Positions 34,150 through 42,549 of a stretch of 61,719 bases of DNA are shown here, piece by piece. This stretch comes from REEB426 sp964551975. Lineage in GTDB: Bacteria; Actinomycetota; Actinomycetes; S36-B12. The number at the start of each line of letters is the position of its first letter. Position 1 is the stretch's first letter. The notes beneath the pieces were generated by a model, which saw only the letters and a program-made list of their open reading frames with translations, was not told the origin of the DNA and did no database searches. The translations under genes and the position numbers were made by a program. The stretch is from positions 1 through 61,719 of the forward strand of contig CAZKFI010000004.1 in the NCBI GenBank assembly GCA_964551975.1, read 5' to 3'.

Positions 34150-35029
34150 GGTTCACCTTCACGTGCCAACACGTCAAGCAGCGACTCAGCAGCAGTTGGT
34201 GATAGCAGCCCGGCATCGACGGCCCGCAGGGCTGTCACGCGTGCAACCGCTCGGTAGGCCTGGGCTACCTCAGGCTGGATATCGTTCATCGTCTCCAAAT
34301 GCGCACTTACTGTTGCAGCATCCCCACGTGCTACCGGTCCAGTCAATGCTTGATCGCCGAGACGAAGTGCGTTCTCCAAACTCGCCTGCAGCAGTGGTTC
34401 GACGAGTCGGCGCGCATCCGCCACACCCGCACCGCGCAGGAGATCAAGCGCAGCATTGACCAAGGTCACGAGTCCGTTTGCGCCCAGGGCCAGTGCTGCG
34501 TGGTATCGCGCACGTGCCTCCTCCGGCACCCAGATGGGTTCACCACCCATCTCAACAACCAACGCTTCGGCAACGGGCCGGAACTCTTCAGGCGCGGTCA
34601 CACCGAATGGACAGTCGGCCAGGCGGGCAATGTCAATGCTGGTACCGGTGAAGGTCATCACCGGGTGCACAGCCAGTGGCACAGCACCGCGCGCAGTGAC
34701 CGGTGCAAGGACTTCAATGCCATGGGCACCCGCTGGGTGGCACCAGAACTGACCTTGACGTACGCAGCCCGTCTCCGCCAGACCATGTACCAGGCCAGCG
34801 AGCACATCATCAGGGACCGCAACGATTACCAGCTCAGCGGCCGCAACCGCAGTTGGGATATCGGTGATCGGCACTCCCGGAAGCAATGCCTGCGCGCGCA
34901 GCGTAGAGACCTCGGATATGGCTGTGNNNNNNNNNNTCCAGCACGGGCGAGGGCGGCGCCGAAGACAGCACCCACTCGACCAGCACCGATGACGCTGACC
35001 CGAAGACGCGGCGGCGGACCAGTCGGCAC
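34146..35029 (-). CDS. Rossmann / DUF2520 protein, interrupted by an N gap
   Basis: A homologue of the DUF2520 proteins encoded upstream of panC in many actinobacteria; their role is unknown. The N-terminal part (VSVIGAGRVGAVFGAALARAG, in one frame) and the remainder (from TAISEVSTLRAQALLPG, in another frame) fit the same family. They lie on either side of the ten N bases, so the frameshift is an assembly artefact of unknown gap length. The C-terminal helical domain is complete. The GTG at 35029 has TACGCT six bases upstream. Confidence 0.82.
34927..34936. other. Assembly gap (ten N)
   Basis: Ten unspecified bases, probably a placeholder. The flanking protein frames do not match across it, so the real gap length is not ten bases, or ten plus a multiple of three. 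Confidence 0.95.
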
Positions 35030-35035
35030 GTTGAG

Positions 35036-35041
35036 AGCGTA
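35036..35041 (-). promoter_or_regulatory. -10 hexamer TACGCT for the leaderless DUF2520-panC operon
   Basis: On the minus strand TACGCT, six bases, then GTG at 35029. It would drive the five-gene cofactor operon. Confidence 0.5.
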
Positions 35042-35049
35042 GAGGTGGG

Positions 35050-35055
35050 TAGCGT
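35050..35055 (+). promoter_or_regulatory. -10 candidate TAGCGT for the methyltransferase gene
   Basis: TAGCGT, seven bases, then GTG at 35063. This favours 35063 over the in-frame GTG at 35045. Confidence 0.4.
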
Positions 35056-35062
35056 CCCTGTC

Positions 35063-36010
35063 GTGCGCTCACCCTCACTGCCCCGCTGGGATCAGGCCTG
35101 GGAGTTGAGTGCCTTTGGGCCCAGCGGGTTCTACCGACGCGAGCAGCCCCAGGAGCACTTCCGCACGGCTGTGACGAGTGGCCGCGTCGTTGCGCAACTG
35201 GTGAGCAACTACCTGGATGCGCTGCTCCAGCAGTACGACGTTGTGCAGGTGGATGACCTGGGTGCCGGATCCGGCCAACTTCTCGAAGATCTCCTTGCCT
35301 GGGCGACGGTACGCGATATGGCGTCACGGGTGTCGCTGCGGGGCTTCGATCTGCGGCCTCGACCGGCGCACTTGGATCAGCGCATCAACTGGATCACCGG
35401 GGACCTGCGCACCACACTCCCCCACCTGGCACCCATTACCGGTGTCGCTCTTGCTCACGAGCTGCTGGATGATCTGCCTTGCCCGATCCTGGAACTCGAT
35501 GGTGACGGTCGACCACACCTGCTCCTCGCTGAGGAAGGGGAGCCCGTGCTCGGTGCTGTGCTGGATACGAGGCAGGATCACGAAAGCCGTCAGCACATGA
35601 CTGCCGAAATTGATCCGGAGCTGCTGTATTCCTGGTACCGGTGGGCCGCTACCTGGTGGCCGCTGGAGCGCCCGTGGATGCGCTGTGAGGTGGGCCTTTC
35701 CCGGGACCTGCTCTGGACAACGATCGTCGAGCATGTGCAGTCCGGCTGGGCGCTGGCAATTGACTACGGCCACCTTCGATCGGAGCGATCTGCCGGTACC
35801 TGGGATGGTGGCAGTTGTATCGGCTATCGACGTGGCCGCGCCGTCGCACCCAGAGCCGACGGGCTGCGGAACCTCACTGCACACGTGGCCATGGATTCAC
35901 TCGCAGCCGCAACACCTCAGGGTGGTCGGTTGCAGCAACTGCCGGTGAGTACCTCAGTACCGCCGGGGATGTACCTGCTTGCTGCGGATTGCCGAGTGCC
36001 CAACCGATGA
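35063..36010 (+). CDS. SAM-dependent methyltransferase, MidA/NDUFAF7 family
   Basis: About 315 residues. The SAM-binding loop is VDDLGAGSGQLLEDLL, and the family motif AHELLDDLPC (compare SNEFFD in NDUFAF7) follows; FGPSGFYRREQPQEHFRTA is the usual N-terminal block and AIDYGHLRSER a late one. Mitochondrial NDUFAF7 dimethylates an Arg of the 49-kDa (NDUFS2) subunit of complex I. Here the next gene, overlapping by four bases, encodes an NDUFS2/NuoD-like protein, so the pair may be enzyme and substrate. That link is inference. Confidence 0.85.
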   Translation: MRSPSLPRWDQAWELSAFGPSGFYRREQPQEHFRTAVTSGRVVAQLVSNYLDALLQQYDVVQVDDLGAGSGQLLEDLLAWATVRDMASRVSLRGFDLRPRPAHLDQRINWITGDLRTTLPHLAPITGVALAHELLDDLPCPILELDGDGRPHLLLAEEGEPVLGAVLDTRQDHESRQHMTAEIDPELLYSWYRWAATWWPLERPWMRCEVGLSRDLLWTTIVEHVQSGWALAIDYGHLRSERSAGTWDGGSCIGYRRGRAVAPRADGLRNLTAHVAMDSLAAATPQGGRLQQLPVSTSVPPGMYLLAADCRVPNR

Positions 36011-37170
36011 ACCTGGAGCGCGAAGGCAACCTCACCGTTGGGGCTGACGGAGCCAGTACCAGCCAGCAGGTGCGCGTGGGCGTGGGCGCAGCTCGTTACC
36101 TCGGGGTCGATATCGCCCTTGATCTCGGTGATCTGCATCCCACCGGACATGCCGCACTCATGCTTGACCTTCAGGTGGCAAAGGGCATCATCCAGACAGC
36201 GGACCCCATCGTTGGGTTCCTGCATCGCAGCACGGAGAAACTCTTCGAGGCCCGTGACTATCGGCAGATTCTGATGCTGGCAAACCGCCACGACTGGCTT
36301 TCGGCATTCCACGGTGAACTTGGCGTGGCACTCGTCGTCGAACAGGCGTTGGGTCTGGCACCACCGGAACGCGCAACCTGGGCGCGCACCCTGCTCGCCG
36401 AGTTCACGCGAATCACTGCACTTCTCCTTCTGCTCGAACCCATCGCTCCAGATCTACTGCGTTGGCGCGAGAACTTCGTCAGCACCCAGCAGGAGGCAAC
36501 GGGAAATCGCGTGCATCCGATGATCACCCGAATCGGTGGCCTGGCTCGACCACTGGATATGGAATGGCTCACTAGGGCAGGCGCGTTGGTCTCGGCACTT
36601 CAGGTCGACTGGTCCGAGGTGATCGCTGGGGCCACTCAGGCCGCCCGAACCCAGCGCGGCATCGCCGTGCTCTCAACTGCCGACGCTGCGAGCTACGGCG
36701 TCACTGGACCCGTTGGCCGTGCGAGCGGGCTGCACTTGGATCTGCGCATTGATCCTGGTTACCTGGCCTACCCGCTCCTTGAACCCGTCAGCGTGGACTT
36801 TCCCGACGCAGCAGGTGACGCCGAGGCGCGCTACCTGCACCTGCTCTCTGAGATTCGAGTCAGCCTGGACCTCGTGCAGCAGTGCATCGCCGTAGTCCGC
36901 AGCATGGGTGCCGGACCCGTTGACGTGGCGCTACCGAAGGTGCTGCGTGCACCGGAGGGAAGTTGGTACCTGCGAGTAGAGGGGCCACTGGGCAGCGTGG
37001 GCTACCTGCTGGTGAGTACCGCCGAACGAACACCGTGGCGGCTGAAGCTGCGCACGCCGTCATTCAGTCATGCTCAGGCACTGGTCGCGGCCCTGCCGGG
37101 AACACCCATGGATCGCCTAGCTGATGCGCTGCGCTCGATGTTCCTCGTTGTGGGCGATATCGACCGCTGA
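36007..37170 (+). CDS. NuoD / NDUFS2-like protein (orphan)
   Basis: 387 residues aligning along their length with the 49-kDa subunit of complex I. H48 (HPTGH) and R74 (HRSTEKL) match, without gaps, bovine His59 and the methylated Arg85. The quinone-contacting Tyr108 is replaced by W97 (RHDWLS instead of RLDYVS). The C-terminus ends in GDIDR, like the EVDR end of NuoD. No other nuo genes are in the window. It may be a complex-I-like paralogue with a changed quinone site. ATG 36007 overlaps the methyltransferase stop. Confidence 0.85.
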   Translation: MNLEREGNLTVGADGASTSQQVRVGVGAARYLGVDIALDLGDLHPTGHAALMLDLQVAKGIIQTADPIVGFLHRSTEKLFEARDYRQILMLANRHDWLSAFHGELGVALVVEQALGLAPPERATWARTLLAEFTRITALLLLLEPIAPDLLRWRENFVSTQQEATGNRVHPMITRIGGLARPLDMEWLTRAGALVSALQVDWSEVIAGATQAARTQRGIAVLSTADAASYGVTGPVGRASGLHLDLRIDPGYLAYPLLEPVSVDFPDAAGDAEARYLHLLSEIRVSLDLVQQCIAVVRSMGAGPVDVALPKVLRAPEGSWYLRVEGPLGSVGYLLVSTAERTPWRLKLRTPSFSHAQALVAALPGTPMDRLADALRSMFLVVGDIDR

Positions 37171-37184
37171 GTCGCTCGGCAGTA

Positions 37185-37478
37185 TCAGCCACGTTCGCGG
37201 ATGTACGTGGCGAATCTGGCTCGCAGGAGCGCCTCGGTTGTCGGATCAAACTCAGCCTTGCCAAACAGCTCGCGGACGGCACGCACCGTCTCGATGAAGG
37301 TGCCACCCACCGCACCGAGATCCCCGCCTTCACCCTCAATCGCGACCATGCCGGGCATATGGGCAAAGAGATCCGTGAAGAAGCCAATGTCGAGGTGGTG
37401 CTCGGCCACATGGAAGGCCCGCGCCTTCAGTTCATCGAACGGCAGATCTTCAAGTGGCACGCCACTGTCAGCGGTCAC
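37185..37478 (-). CDS. Small conserved-looking protein, unknown
   Basis: 97 residues, acidic, predicted helical, with no signal peptide or membrane segment. Notable are two adjacent His residues (VAEHHLDIGFFTDLFAHMPG) and a Gly-rich turn (GEGGDLGAVGGTF). GTG 37478 overlaps the DUF3180 stop by 11 bases, so it ends the folate operon. I do not recognise a family. Confidence 0.6.
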   Translation of the reverse strand: MTADSGVPLEDLPFDELKARAFHVAEHHLDIGFFTDLFAHMPGMVAIEGEGGDLGAVGGTFIETVRAVRELFGKAEFDPTTEALLRARFATYIRERG

Positions 37479-38034
37479 TATCGCTCACCCACCTTTCGTC
37501 GCCGAATCGAGCCGAGCCTACTCGTGCGCTGGCGGCTCCTGGTTCCTTGTGGGTGGAACCACCGGAGTGCTGCTGGGCGCCCGGATCCTGAGGTAGGCGA
37601 CAGATGTGCTCCAACCACAGTGCAGTAGCGGTCAAGCCCAGTGCCCCACCAAGGGTGGTGAGCGCTGCGAACAGTGTCGTCTGCCCGGCCGCGGTCTCAC
37701 GTGCGGTCACGATGGACAGGGCGCCCAGACAGATCCCCGCGTACAGACCCGCAACCAGGGCACCCGTACGCGAGGCTGCCATGGCCAGCGCTGCAGTACG
37801 GGCAGCAACCAAGGGTGGCATTGGCCGGCTCCCAGGTCGACGCAGCAGTCGTGGGCGGCTGATGAGTGCCCAAGCGCCAAGACTGATGGCAAGCACCCAC
37901 ATCGTGACGGCAGCCAACCACGGCACCGGCAGAGTGCGACCGGATTGACCCTGGATCACCGCGACGACACTCCAACCAACGGCGGCAGCGAGGACCGCCA
38001 GTGCAATCAGGAAACGAATTCGCGTGGGTTGCAT
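37468..38034 (-). CDS. DUF3180 membrane protein
   Basis: 188 residues with four hydrophobic segments (about 8-28, 38-58, 75-105, 118-142) and a polar Ser/Gly/Arg C-terminal tail. Sequence around MPPLVAARTAALAMAASRTGALVAG is typical of DUF3180, which in actinobacteria usually follows folK. Function unknown; the constant linkage with folate genes is the only hint. The start follows the folB-folK stop by two bases. Confidence 0.88.
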   Translation of the reverse strand: MQPTRIRFLIALAVLAAAVGWSVVAVIQGQSGRTLPVPWLAAVTMWVLAISLGAWALISRPRLLRRPGSRPMPPLVAARTAALAMAASRTGALVAGLYAGICLGALSIVTARETAAGQTTLFAALTTLGGALGLTATALWLEHICRLPQDPGAQQHSGGSTHKEPGAASARVGSARFGDERWVSDSDR

Positions 38035-38036
38035 CG

Positions 38037-38951
38037 CTAGTTACCTCGCTCAGCAAAGAGGGCTTCCGACGTGCGCTCAATCGCCTGTGTGTCACCGAGA
38101 GCACCGAGCAGAGCAGGGATCGAACCGGTCCAGCCAAGCCAACCATCTGGCTCGATCTCCAACCACGGCTCCAGCACGAACCGTCGCTGCGCCGCCCGAG
38201 GATGCGGCAGTTGGCAACTGTGGGCATCCCACACCACGGGGCCATCGGGGCCCCGCATATCGATGAGGTCTAGGTCCAGGGTCCGCGGCCCGAACCGCTG
38301 GGTGCGGGCTCGTCCGAAGTTCGCCTCGATTCGGTGCAGCTGACGCAGCAGCATCGGAGGATCCCAATCCGCCTGAACGAGCATGACGGCATTGCAGTAG
38401 TCGGGCTGCTCCACTGCGCCAACCGGTGCGGTTCGATAAATCGACGATGCAGCAAGGACACGAACTCGAGGAATCTCTGCGATGGCCCCGGCGGCCTCGC
38501 ACAGGGTCTGGGCGGCGTCCCCCAGATTCGCACCGAGAGCGATCACCGCACGGTACCTACTGCGGGTGATCTGCACCGCGACATCAGAAACCGGCACCGC
38601 CAGGGGAGCATGTGGCTTGTGCACGGTTACGGTCACCGTTCCGGCACCGGCCTGGAGAATTCCTGCAGCGATCCGCTCGGCCAGCGTTTCAATGAGCTGC
38701 AACGGCTCACCGGTAATGGCCGCGTGCGTTGTTTCGATGACACCGCGATAGTCCAGCGTTGTGCTCAGATCATCGGAGTCGGTCAGCTGCACTGCCTGCG
38801 GGGTGTCAATGACGAGATCGACAATGAACTCCTGACCATCCCGGCGCTCATGCTCCAACACCCCGTGATACCCGAAACCGCGGATCCCGCTAATCCGGAT
38901 CGTGTCGACCGGGCCACGCTGATGGCTCCCTAGGTGCTCAGTCTCAGTCAT
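38037..38951 (-). CDS. FolB-FolK fusion: dihydroneopterin aldolase + HPPK
   Basis: A 304-residue bifunctional folate enzyme. Residues about 14-132 are dihydroneopterin aldolase (ISGIRGFGYHGVLEHERRDGQ, with the active-site Tyr/His/Glu). Residues about 133-304 are 6-hydroxymethyl-dihydropterin pyrophosphokinase (AVIALGANLGD, FGRARTQRFGPRTLDLDLI, PHPRAAQRRFVLEPWLEI). The two catalyse consecutive steps. ATG 38951 overlaps the folP stop by eight bases; a longer frame upstream is a shadow of folP. Confidence 0.93.
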   Translation of the reverse strand: MTETEHLGSHQRGPVDTIRISGIRGFGYHGVLEHERRDGQEFIVDLVIDTPQAVQLTDSDDLSTTLDYRGVIETTHAAITGEPLQLIETLAERIAAGILQAGAGTVTVTVHKPHAPLAVPVSDVAVQITRSRYRAVIALGANLGDAAQTLCEAAGAIAEIPRVRVLAASSIYRTAPVGAVEQPDYCNAVMLVQADWDPPMLLRQLHRIEANFGRARTQRFGPRTLDLDLIDMRGPDGPVVWDAHSCQLPHPRAAQRRFVLEPWLEIEPDGWLGWTGSIPALLGALGDTQAIERTSEALFAERGN

Positions 38952-39813
38952 CGCGTTGCTCCTCACCGTGCCGCCAGGATGCCAGGACCTTGCGCGCATC
39001 GCAGGTATCGGCAACGTTATGAACGCGAACCCCCCAGGCCCCGTGAATTGCGGCCAGGGTTGAGATCACCGCAGTTGCCACATCTCGTTCGGCCACATCG
39101 CGAGGCTGCCCGTCCGGCGTTTGCAGTAACGAGCCCAGGAATCGCTTGCGCGAAGCCCCAATCAACACCGGAAAGCCGAGTGCCCGAAGGCGCTCGAGGT
39201 TGGCCAGCAGGGCCCAGTTCTCATCCGGCTGCTTGGCGAATCCCAAACCCGGATCAATCACGATACGAGTTGCGGCAATGCCTGCATCAAGTGCCCGCTC
39301 GACCTGCTCCTGTAACTCGGTGCAGACTTCGGCAACACAGTCGTCGTAGGTAGAAGCATGGGTCATCTGGTCGCCTACACGGCGCCAGTGCGTCAGGACA
39401 TAGGGAACGCCGAGCGTGGCGACGGTGCTGTGCATGTGCGGATCGGCAAGCCCGCCGCTGACGTCGTTCACCATCGAAGCTCCCGCCTCAACGGCAGCCT
39501 GGGCAACCTGCGCTCGCATCGTGTCAACGCTCACCCTTGCCCCCACCCGTGCGAGTGCGCTGATGACGTCGACAACCCGATCGATTTCCTCCTCGGGACT
39601 CACCCGTGTTGCACCGGGGCGTGTGGATTCCCCGCCGATATCGATGATGTCGGCCCCCATGGCCCGTAGGGCACGGCCATGGCGAACCGCTGCCTCTCGG
39701 GAGTCAAACTGCCCGCCATCAGAGAAGGAATCCGGCGTGACATTCAGGACCCCCATGACGATCAACGCTCGGTTCTGGGCCTGCTGTCCGTTCAGCAGAT
39801 CGGCAATGGTCAT
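38944..39813 (-). CDS. folP: Dihydropteroate synthase
   Basis: Joins p-aminobenzoate to the pterin pyrophosphate; target of sulfonamides. The 289-residue TIM barrel has GVLNVTPDSFSDGG, DIGGESTRPGA, ASMVNDVSGG, DPGLGFAKQPDENW, IGASRKRFLG and the final VRVHNVAD. It follows folE by nine bases and continues into the folB-folK fusion. Confidence 0.97.
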   Translation of the reverse strand: MTIADLLNGQQAQNRALIVMGVLNVTPDSFSDGGQFDSREAAVRHGRALRAMGADIIDIGGESTRPGATRVSPEEEIDRVVDVISALARVGARVSVDTMRAQVAQAAVEAGASMVNDVSGGLADPHMHSTVATLGVPYVLTHWRRVGDQMTHASTYDDCVAEVCTELQEQVERALDAGIAATRIVIDPGLGFAKQPDENWALLANLERLRALGFPVLIGASRKRFLGSLLQTPDGQPRDVAERDVATAVISTLAAIHGAWGVRVHNVADTCDARKVLASWRHGEEQRDD

Positions 39814-39822
39814 CGCGGTAGG

Positions 39823-40428
39823 TCACTGACTGAGGATCAGTGACATAGCCTCAGCCCGGGTAGCCGCTTCACGCAGACTTCCGCGGACGGCACTGGTCAC
39901 GGTCCGAGCACCCGGCTTACGCACACCGCGAACTGACATGCACAGATGTTCAGCCGAAATCACCACAATCGTTCCGCGCGGCTGAAGAATTCGCACTAGG
40001 GCGTCGGCGACCTGGGAGGTGAGGCGCTCCTGCACCTGTGGACGTCGAGCGAACACGTCGACAAGGCGAGCAAGTTTTGAGATCCCTGTGATCCGTCCAT
40101 TTTCATTGGGGATATAGCCAACGTGTGCCACACCGTGGAATGGCAGCAGGTGATGCTCACACATGCTCACCATGTCGATATCGCGCACGATCACCATTTC
40201 CTCGTGCCCGGCATCAAAAGTCGTCGTGAGTGCATCTTCCGGAGACATCCGCAGACCGGCGAACAACTCCGCGTAGGCGCGGGCAACCCGGGCCGGGGTG
40301 TCACGCAGTCCATCACGTTCCGGGTCTTCGCCAACTGCTAGGAGCAATTGGCGTACCGCTGATTCGGCCGCGGCAAAGTCAAAATCGGCTCCAGGCGCAC
40401 CGCCGTGAGTCGGGGTCGTCCCGGTCAT
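39823..40428 (-). CDS. folE: GTP cyclohydrolase I
   Basis: First enzyme of folate synthesis, converting GTP to dihydroneopterin triphosphate. The 201-residue protein has the zinc ligands and catalytic His in SMCEHHLLPFHG, VAHVGYIPN, and the second zinc Cys in SAEHLCMSVRG. ATG 40428 begins four bases after the ftsH stop; a longer frame (to 40467) would overlap ftsH. Confidence 0.97.
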   Translation of the reverse strand: MTGTTPTHGGAPGADFDFAAAESAVRQLLLAVGEDPERDGLRDTPARVARAYAELFAGLRMSPEDALTTTFDAGHEEMVIVRDIDMVSMCEHHLLPFHGVAHVGYIPNENGRITGISKLARLVDVFARRPQVQERLTSQVADALVRILQPRGTIVVISAEHLCMSVRGVRKPGARTVTSAVRGSLREAATRAEAMSLILSQ

Positions 40429-40432
40429 CGGG

Positions 40433-42397
40433 TCAGGTGTTCTCAGCCGGTTCCGGATGGAAGCCATTCGAAGACGATCCGTTGCTGCCTACCGTGGATA
40501 CGGGTACCGGCACCGGGCCTCGCTCGTCCGGACGGCGACGCGAGGAACCTGTCCAGGCGGGTCGGGGTTCGCGCAGTTGCAGTGACGCGAAAACTGCCTC
40601 GATCTCTGCCTTGTCCAGGGTTTCCTTCTCAAGCAGCGCGAGGACCAACGCATCCAAGACATCGCGATTTGCGACCAGGATCTCGTAGGCCTCCTGATGC
40701 GCTGCCTCGATAAAGGCCCGCACTTCTTCATCGATAGCGGCAGCGACCTCTTCTGAGTAGTCACGCACATGACCCATGTCGCGTCCGAGGAACACCTCGC
40801 CCTGTTCCTTGCCGTAGCGAATTGCCCCGAGGCGTTCGGTCATGCCGTACTGCATCACCATGGATCGGGCTAGTGCCGTTGCCTTCTCGATGTCGTTCGA
40901 GGCACCCGTGGTGGGGTCATGGAAAATCAGCTCCTCAGCGGCACGACCACCCAGCATGTAGGCCAGTTGATTCAGCATCTGCGAGCGAGGCATGGAGTAG
41001 CGCTCTTGATCGGGGAGCACCATCGTGTACCCCAGGGCGCGCCCACGCGGCAGGATCGTGATCTTGTGTACCGGATCATTGCCGGGTAGCGCTGCGGCGA
41101 CGAGCGCATGACCTGCCTCGTGATACGCCGTGATGGATTTCTCCTTGTCATCCATTACGCGCGTTCGCTTCTGCGGACCAGCGATCACTCGGTCGATCGC
41201 TTCATCCAGAGCCGCGTCGTCAATAAGGGTGCCCCCGGTACGAGCGGTCAGCAGCGCGGCCTCGTTCAGCACATTCGCCAAGTCTGCGCCGGTAAACCCG
41301 GGTGTGCGGCGGGCTACCGCAGTCAGATCCACGTCCGTGGCTAGCGGCTTGCCTTGGGCATGAACACGCAGGATGGCCTCGCGACCGGAGAGGTCGGGGC
41401 GCTCCACCGCGATCTGGCGATCGAATCGCCCTGGTCGTAGCAAGGCTGGATCAAGGATGTCCGGCCGGTTGGTAGCCGCGATCAGGATGACGCCGCCACT
41501 GACATCGAAGCCGTCCATTTCGACGAGCATCTGGTTGAGCGTCTGCTCACGCTCATCATGGCCACCACCGAGACCAGCTCCGCGATGTCGACCGACCGCG
41601 TCTATCTCGTCAACGAAGATGATTGCGGGCGCATTCGCCTTGGCCTGTTCGAAGAGGTCGCGCACTCGACTGGCGCCGACACCCACGAACATCTCGACGA
41701 AGTCAGAGCCGGAAATCGAGAAGAATGGCACCCCTGCCTCACCGGCTACCGCGCGCGCAAGGAGGGTCTTGCCGGTACCGGGAGGTCCGTAGAGGAGCAC
41801 ACCCTTGGGGATCTTGGCTCCGACTGCCTGGAATCGAGCCGGATCAGCAAGGAACTCCTTGATCTCCTGCAGTTCCTCGACTGCTTCGTCAGCACCTGCG
41901 ACATCGGCGAAGGTGGTCTGCGGCATGTCCTTGGTGATGACCTTCGCCTTGGACTTGCCGAAGTTCATGATCCGCGAGCCACCACCTTGCATCTGGCTCA
42001 TAAAGAAGAAGAGCAACAGGATGACGATGGCGATCGGCAACAGGGAGATAAGCAGGGTGACCAGGAAGTTCTCCGAGGGCACGACGACGTTGTAGCCACC
42101 TGGTAGCTGCCCGGCATCAGCCTTTACCTGGAGGAGTTCCTGCAGGGTGAGGCCCTGGCCCTGGATGAAGGACGTGCGAATCTTCGATCCATCCTTCAAC
42201 GTCAGATCAAGTACCTGATCACGATCAGTGATCGTGGCGGTGTCGACCTTGTCCCCGCGAATATCGCTCACTGCCTGGCTGGTGTCGACCTGCTCAGGTG
42301 CACCAATCCCAGAGAGCAGGCTGGAGCCGATCATCACCAAAGCGACAGCGAACACGATCCAGAGAATCGGTCCACGAATCAGCCGCCTGAGGTCCAC
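40433..42397 (-). CDS. ftsH: ATP-dependent zinc metalloprotease FtsH
   Basis: A 654-residue membrane AAA+ protease that degrades misfolded and regulatory membrane proteins. Helices at about 8-28 and 112-133 flank a small outer domain. Walker A is GPPGTGKT (204-211), Walker B FVDEIDAVGR, the second region of homology ATNRPDILDPALLRPGRFDR, and the zinc motif HEAGH (426-430) with the third ligand further on. The C-terminus is a proline/serine-rich tail. GTG 42397 has TACCTT six bases upstream. Confidence 0.97.
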   Translation of the reverse strand: MDLRRLIRGPILWIVFAVALVMIGSSLLSGIGAPEQVDTSQAVSDIRGDKVDTATITDRDQVLDLTLKDGSKIRTSFIQGQGLTLQELLQVKADAGQLPGGYNVVVPSENFLVTLLISLLPIAIVILLLFFFMSQMQGGGSRIMNFGKSKAKVITKDMPQTTFADVAGADEAVEELQEIKEFLADPARFQAVGAKIPKGVLLYGPPGTGKTLLARAVAGEAGVPFFSISGSDFVEMFVGVGASRVRDLFEQAKANAPAIIFVDEIDAVGRHRGAGLGGGHDEREQTLNQMLVEMDGFDVSGGVILIAATNRPDILDPALLRPGRFDRQIAVERPDLSGREAILRVHAQGKPLATDVDLTAVARRTPGFTGADLANVLNEAALLTARTGGTLIDDAALDEAIDRVIAGPQKRTRVMDDKEKSITAYHEAGHALVAAALPGNDPVHKITILPRGRALGYTMVLPDQERYSMPRSQMLNQLAYMLGGRAAEELIFHDPTTGASNDIEKATALARSMVMQYGMTERLGAIRYGKEQGEVFLGRDMGHVRDYSEEVAAAIDEEVRAFIEAAHQEAYEILVANRDVLDALVLALLEKETLDKAEIEAVFASLQLREPRPAWTGSSRRRPDERGPVPVPVSTVGSNGSSSNGFHPEPAENT

Positions 42398-42403
42398 CCC
42401 ATG

Positions 42404-42409
42404 AAGGTA
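42404..42409 (-). promoter_or_regulatory. -10 hexamer TACCTT for leaderless ftsH
   Basis: On the minus strand TACCTT, six bases, then GTG 42397. The rest of the 142-base ftsH-hpt gap holds only the 14-base repeat. Confidence 0.5.
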
Positions 42410-42509
42410 CTACGGGACTTCTCCGACCACCTCCCCCAGCGCAGCGATGAGCGGCCTGAGCGCTCAGCCGTGAGCGAAGTCCGGTCGCCGGCATCGATCA
42501 GGACGGTGA

Positions 42510-42549
42510 AATCACCCGCCGAGAATCACCCGCCGAGAATCACCCGCCG
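42510..42549. repeat. 14-base tandem repeat, 2.9 copies, over the hpt stop codon
   Basis: AATCACCCGCCGAG occurs at 42510, 42524 and (12 bases) 42538. The hpt stop TGA (42542-42540) and its last Gly-Gly codons lie inside the copy nearest hpt, so the repeat seems to have grown from the end of the gene outward. Confidence 0.9.

Noticed and set aside
35815..36006. Upstream extension of the NuoD-like frame
   Set aside because: It overlaps the methyltransferase gene in another frame and has no similarity to NuoD; ATG 36007 fits the family start and the 4-base overlap pattern.
42510..42549. Short direct repeats as a possible CRISPR array
   Set aside because: Units are contiguous with no spacers, only 14 bases long, and no cas genes are present.
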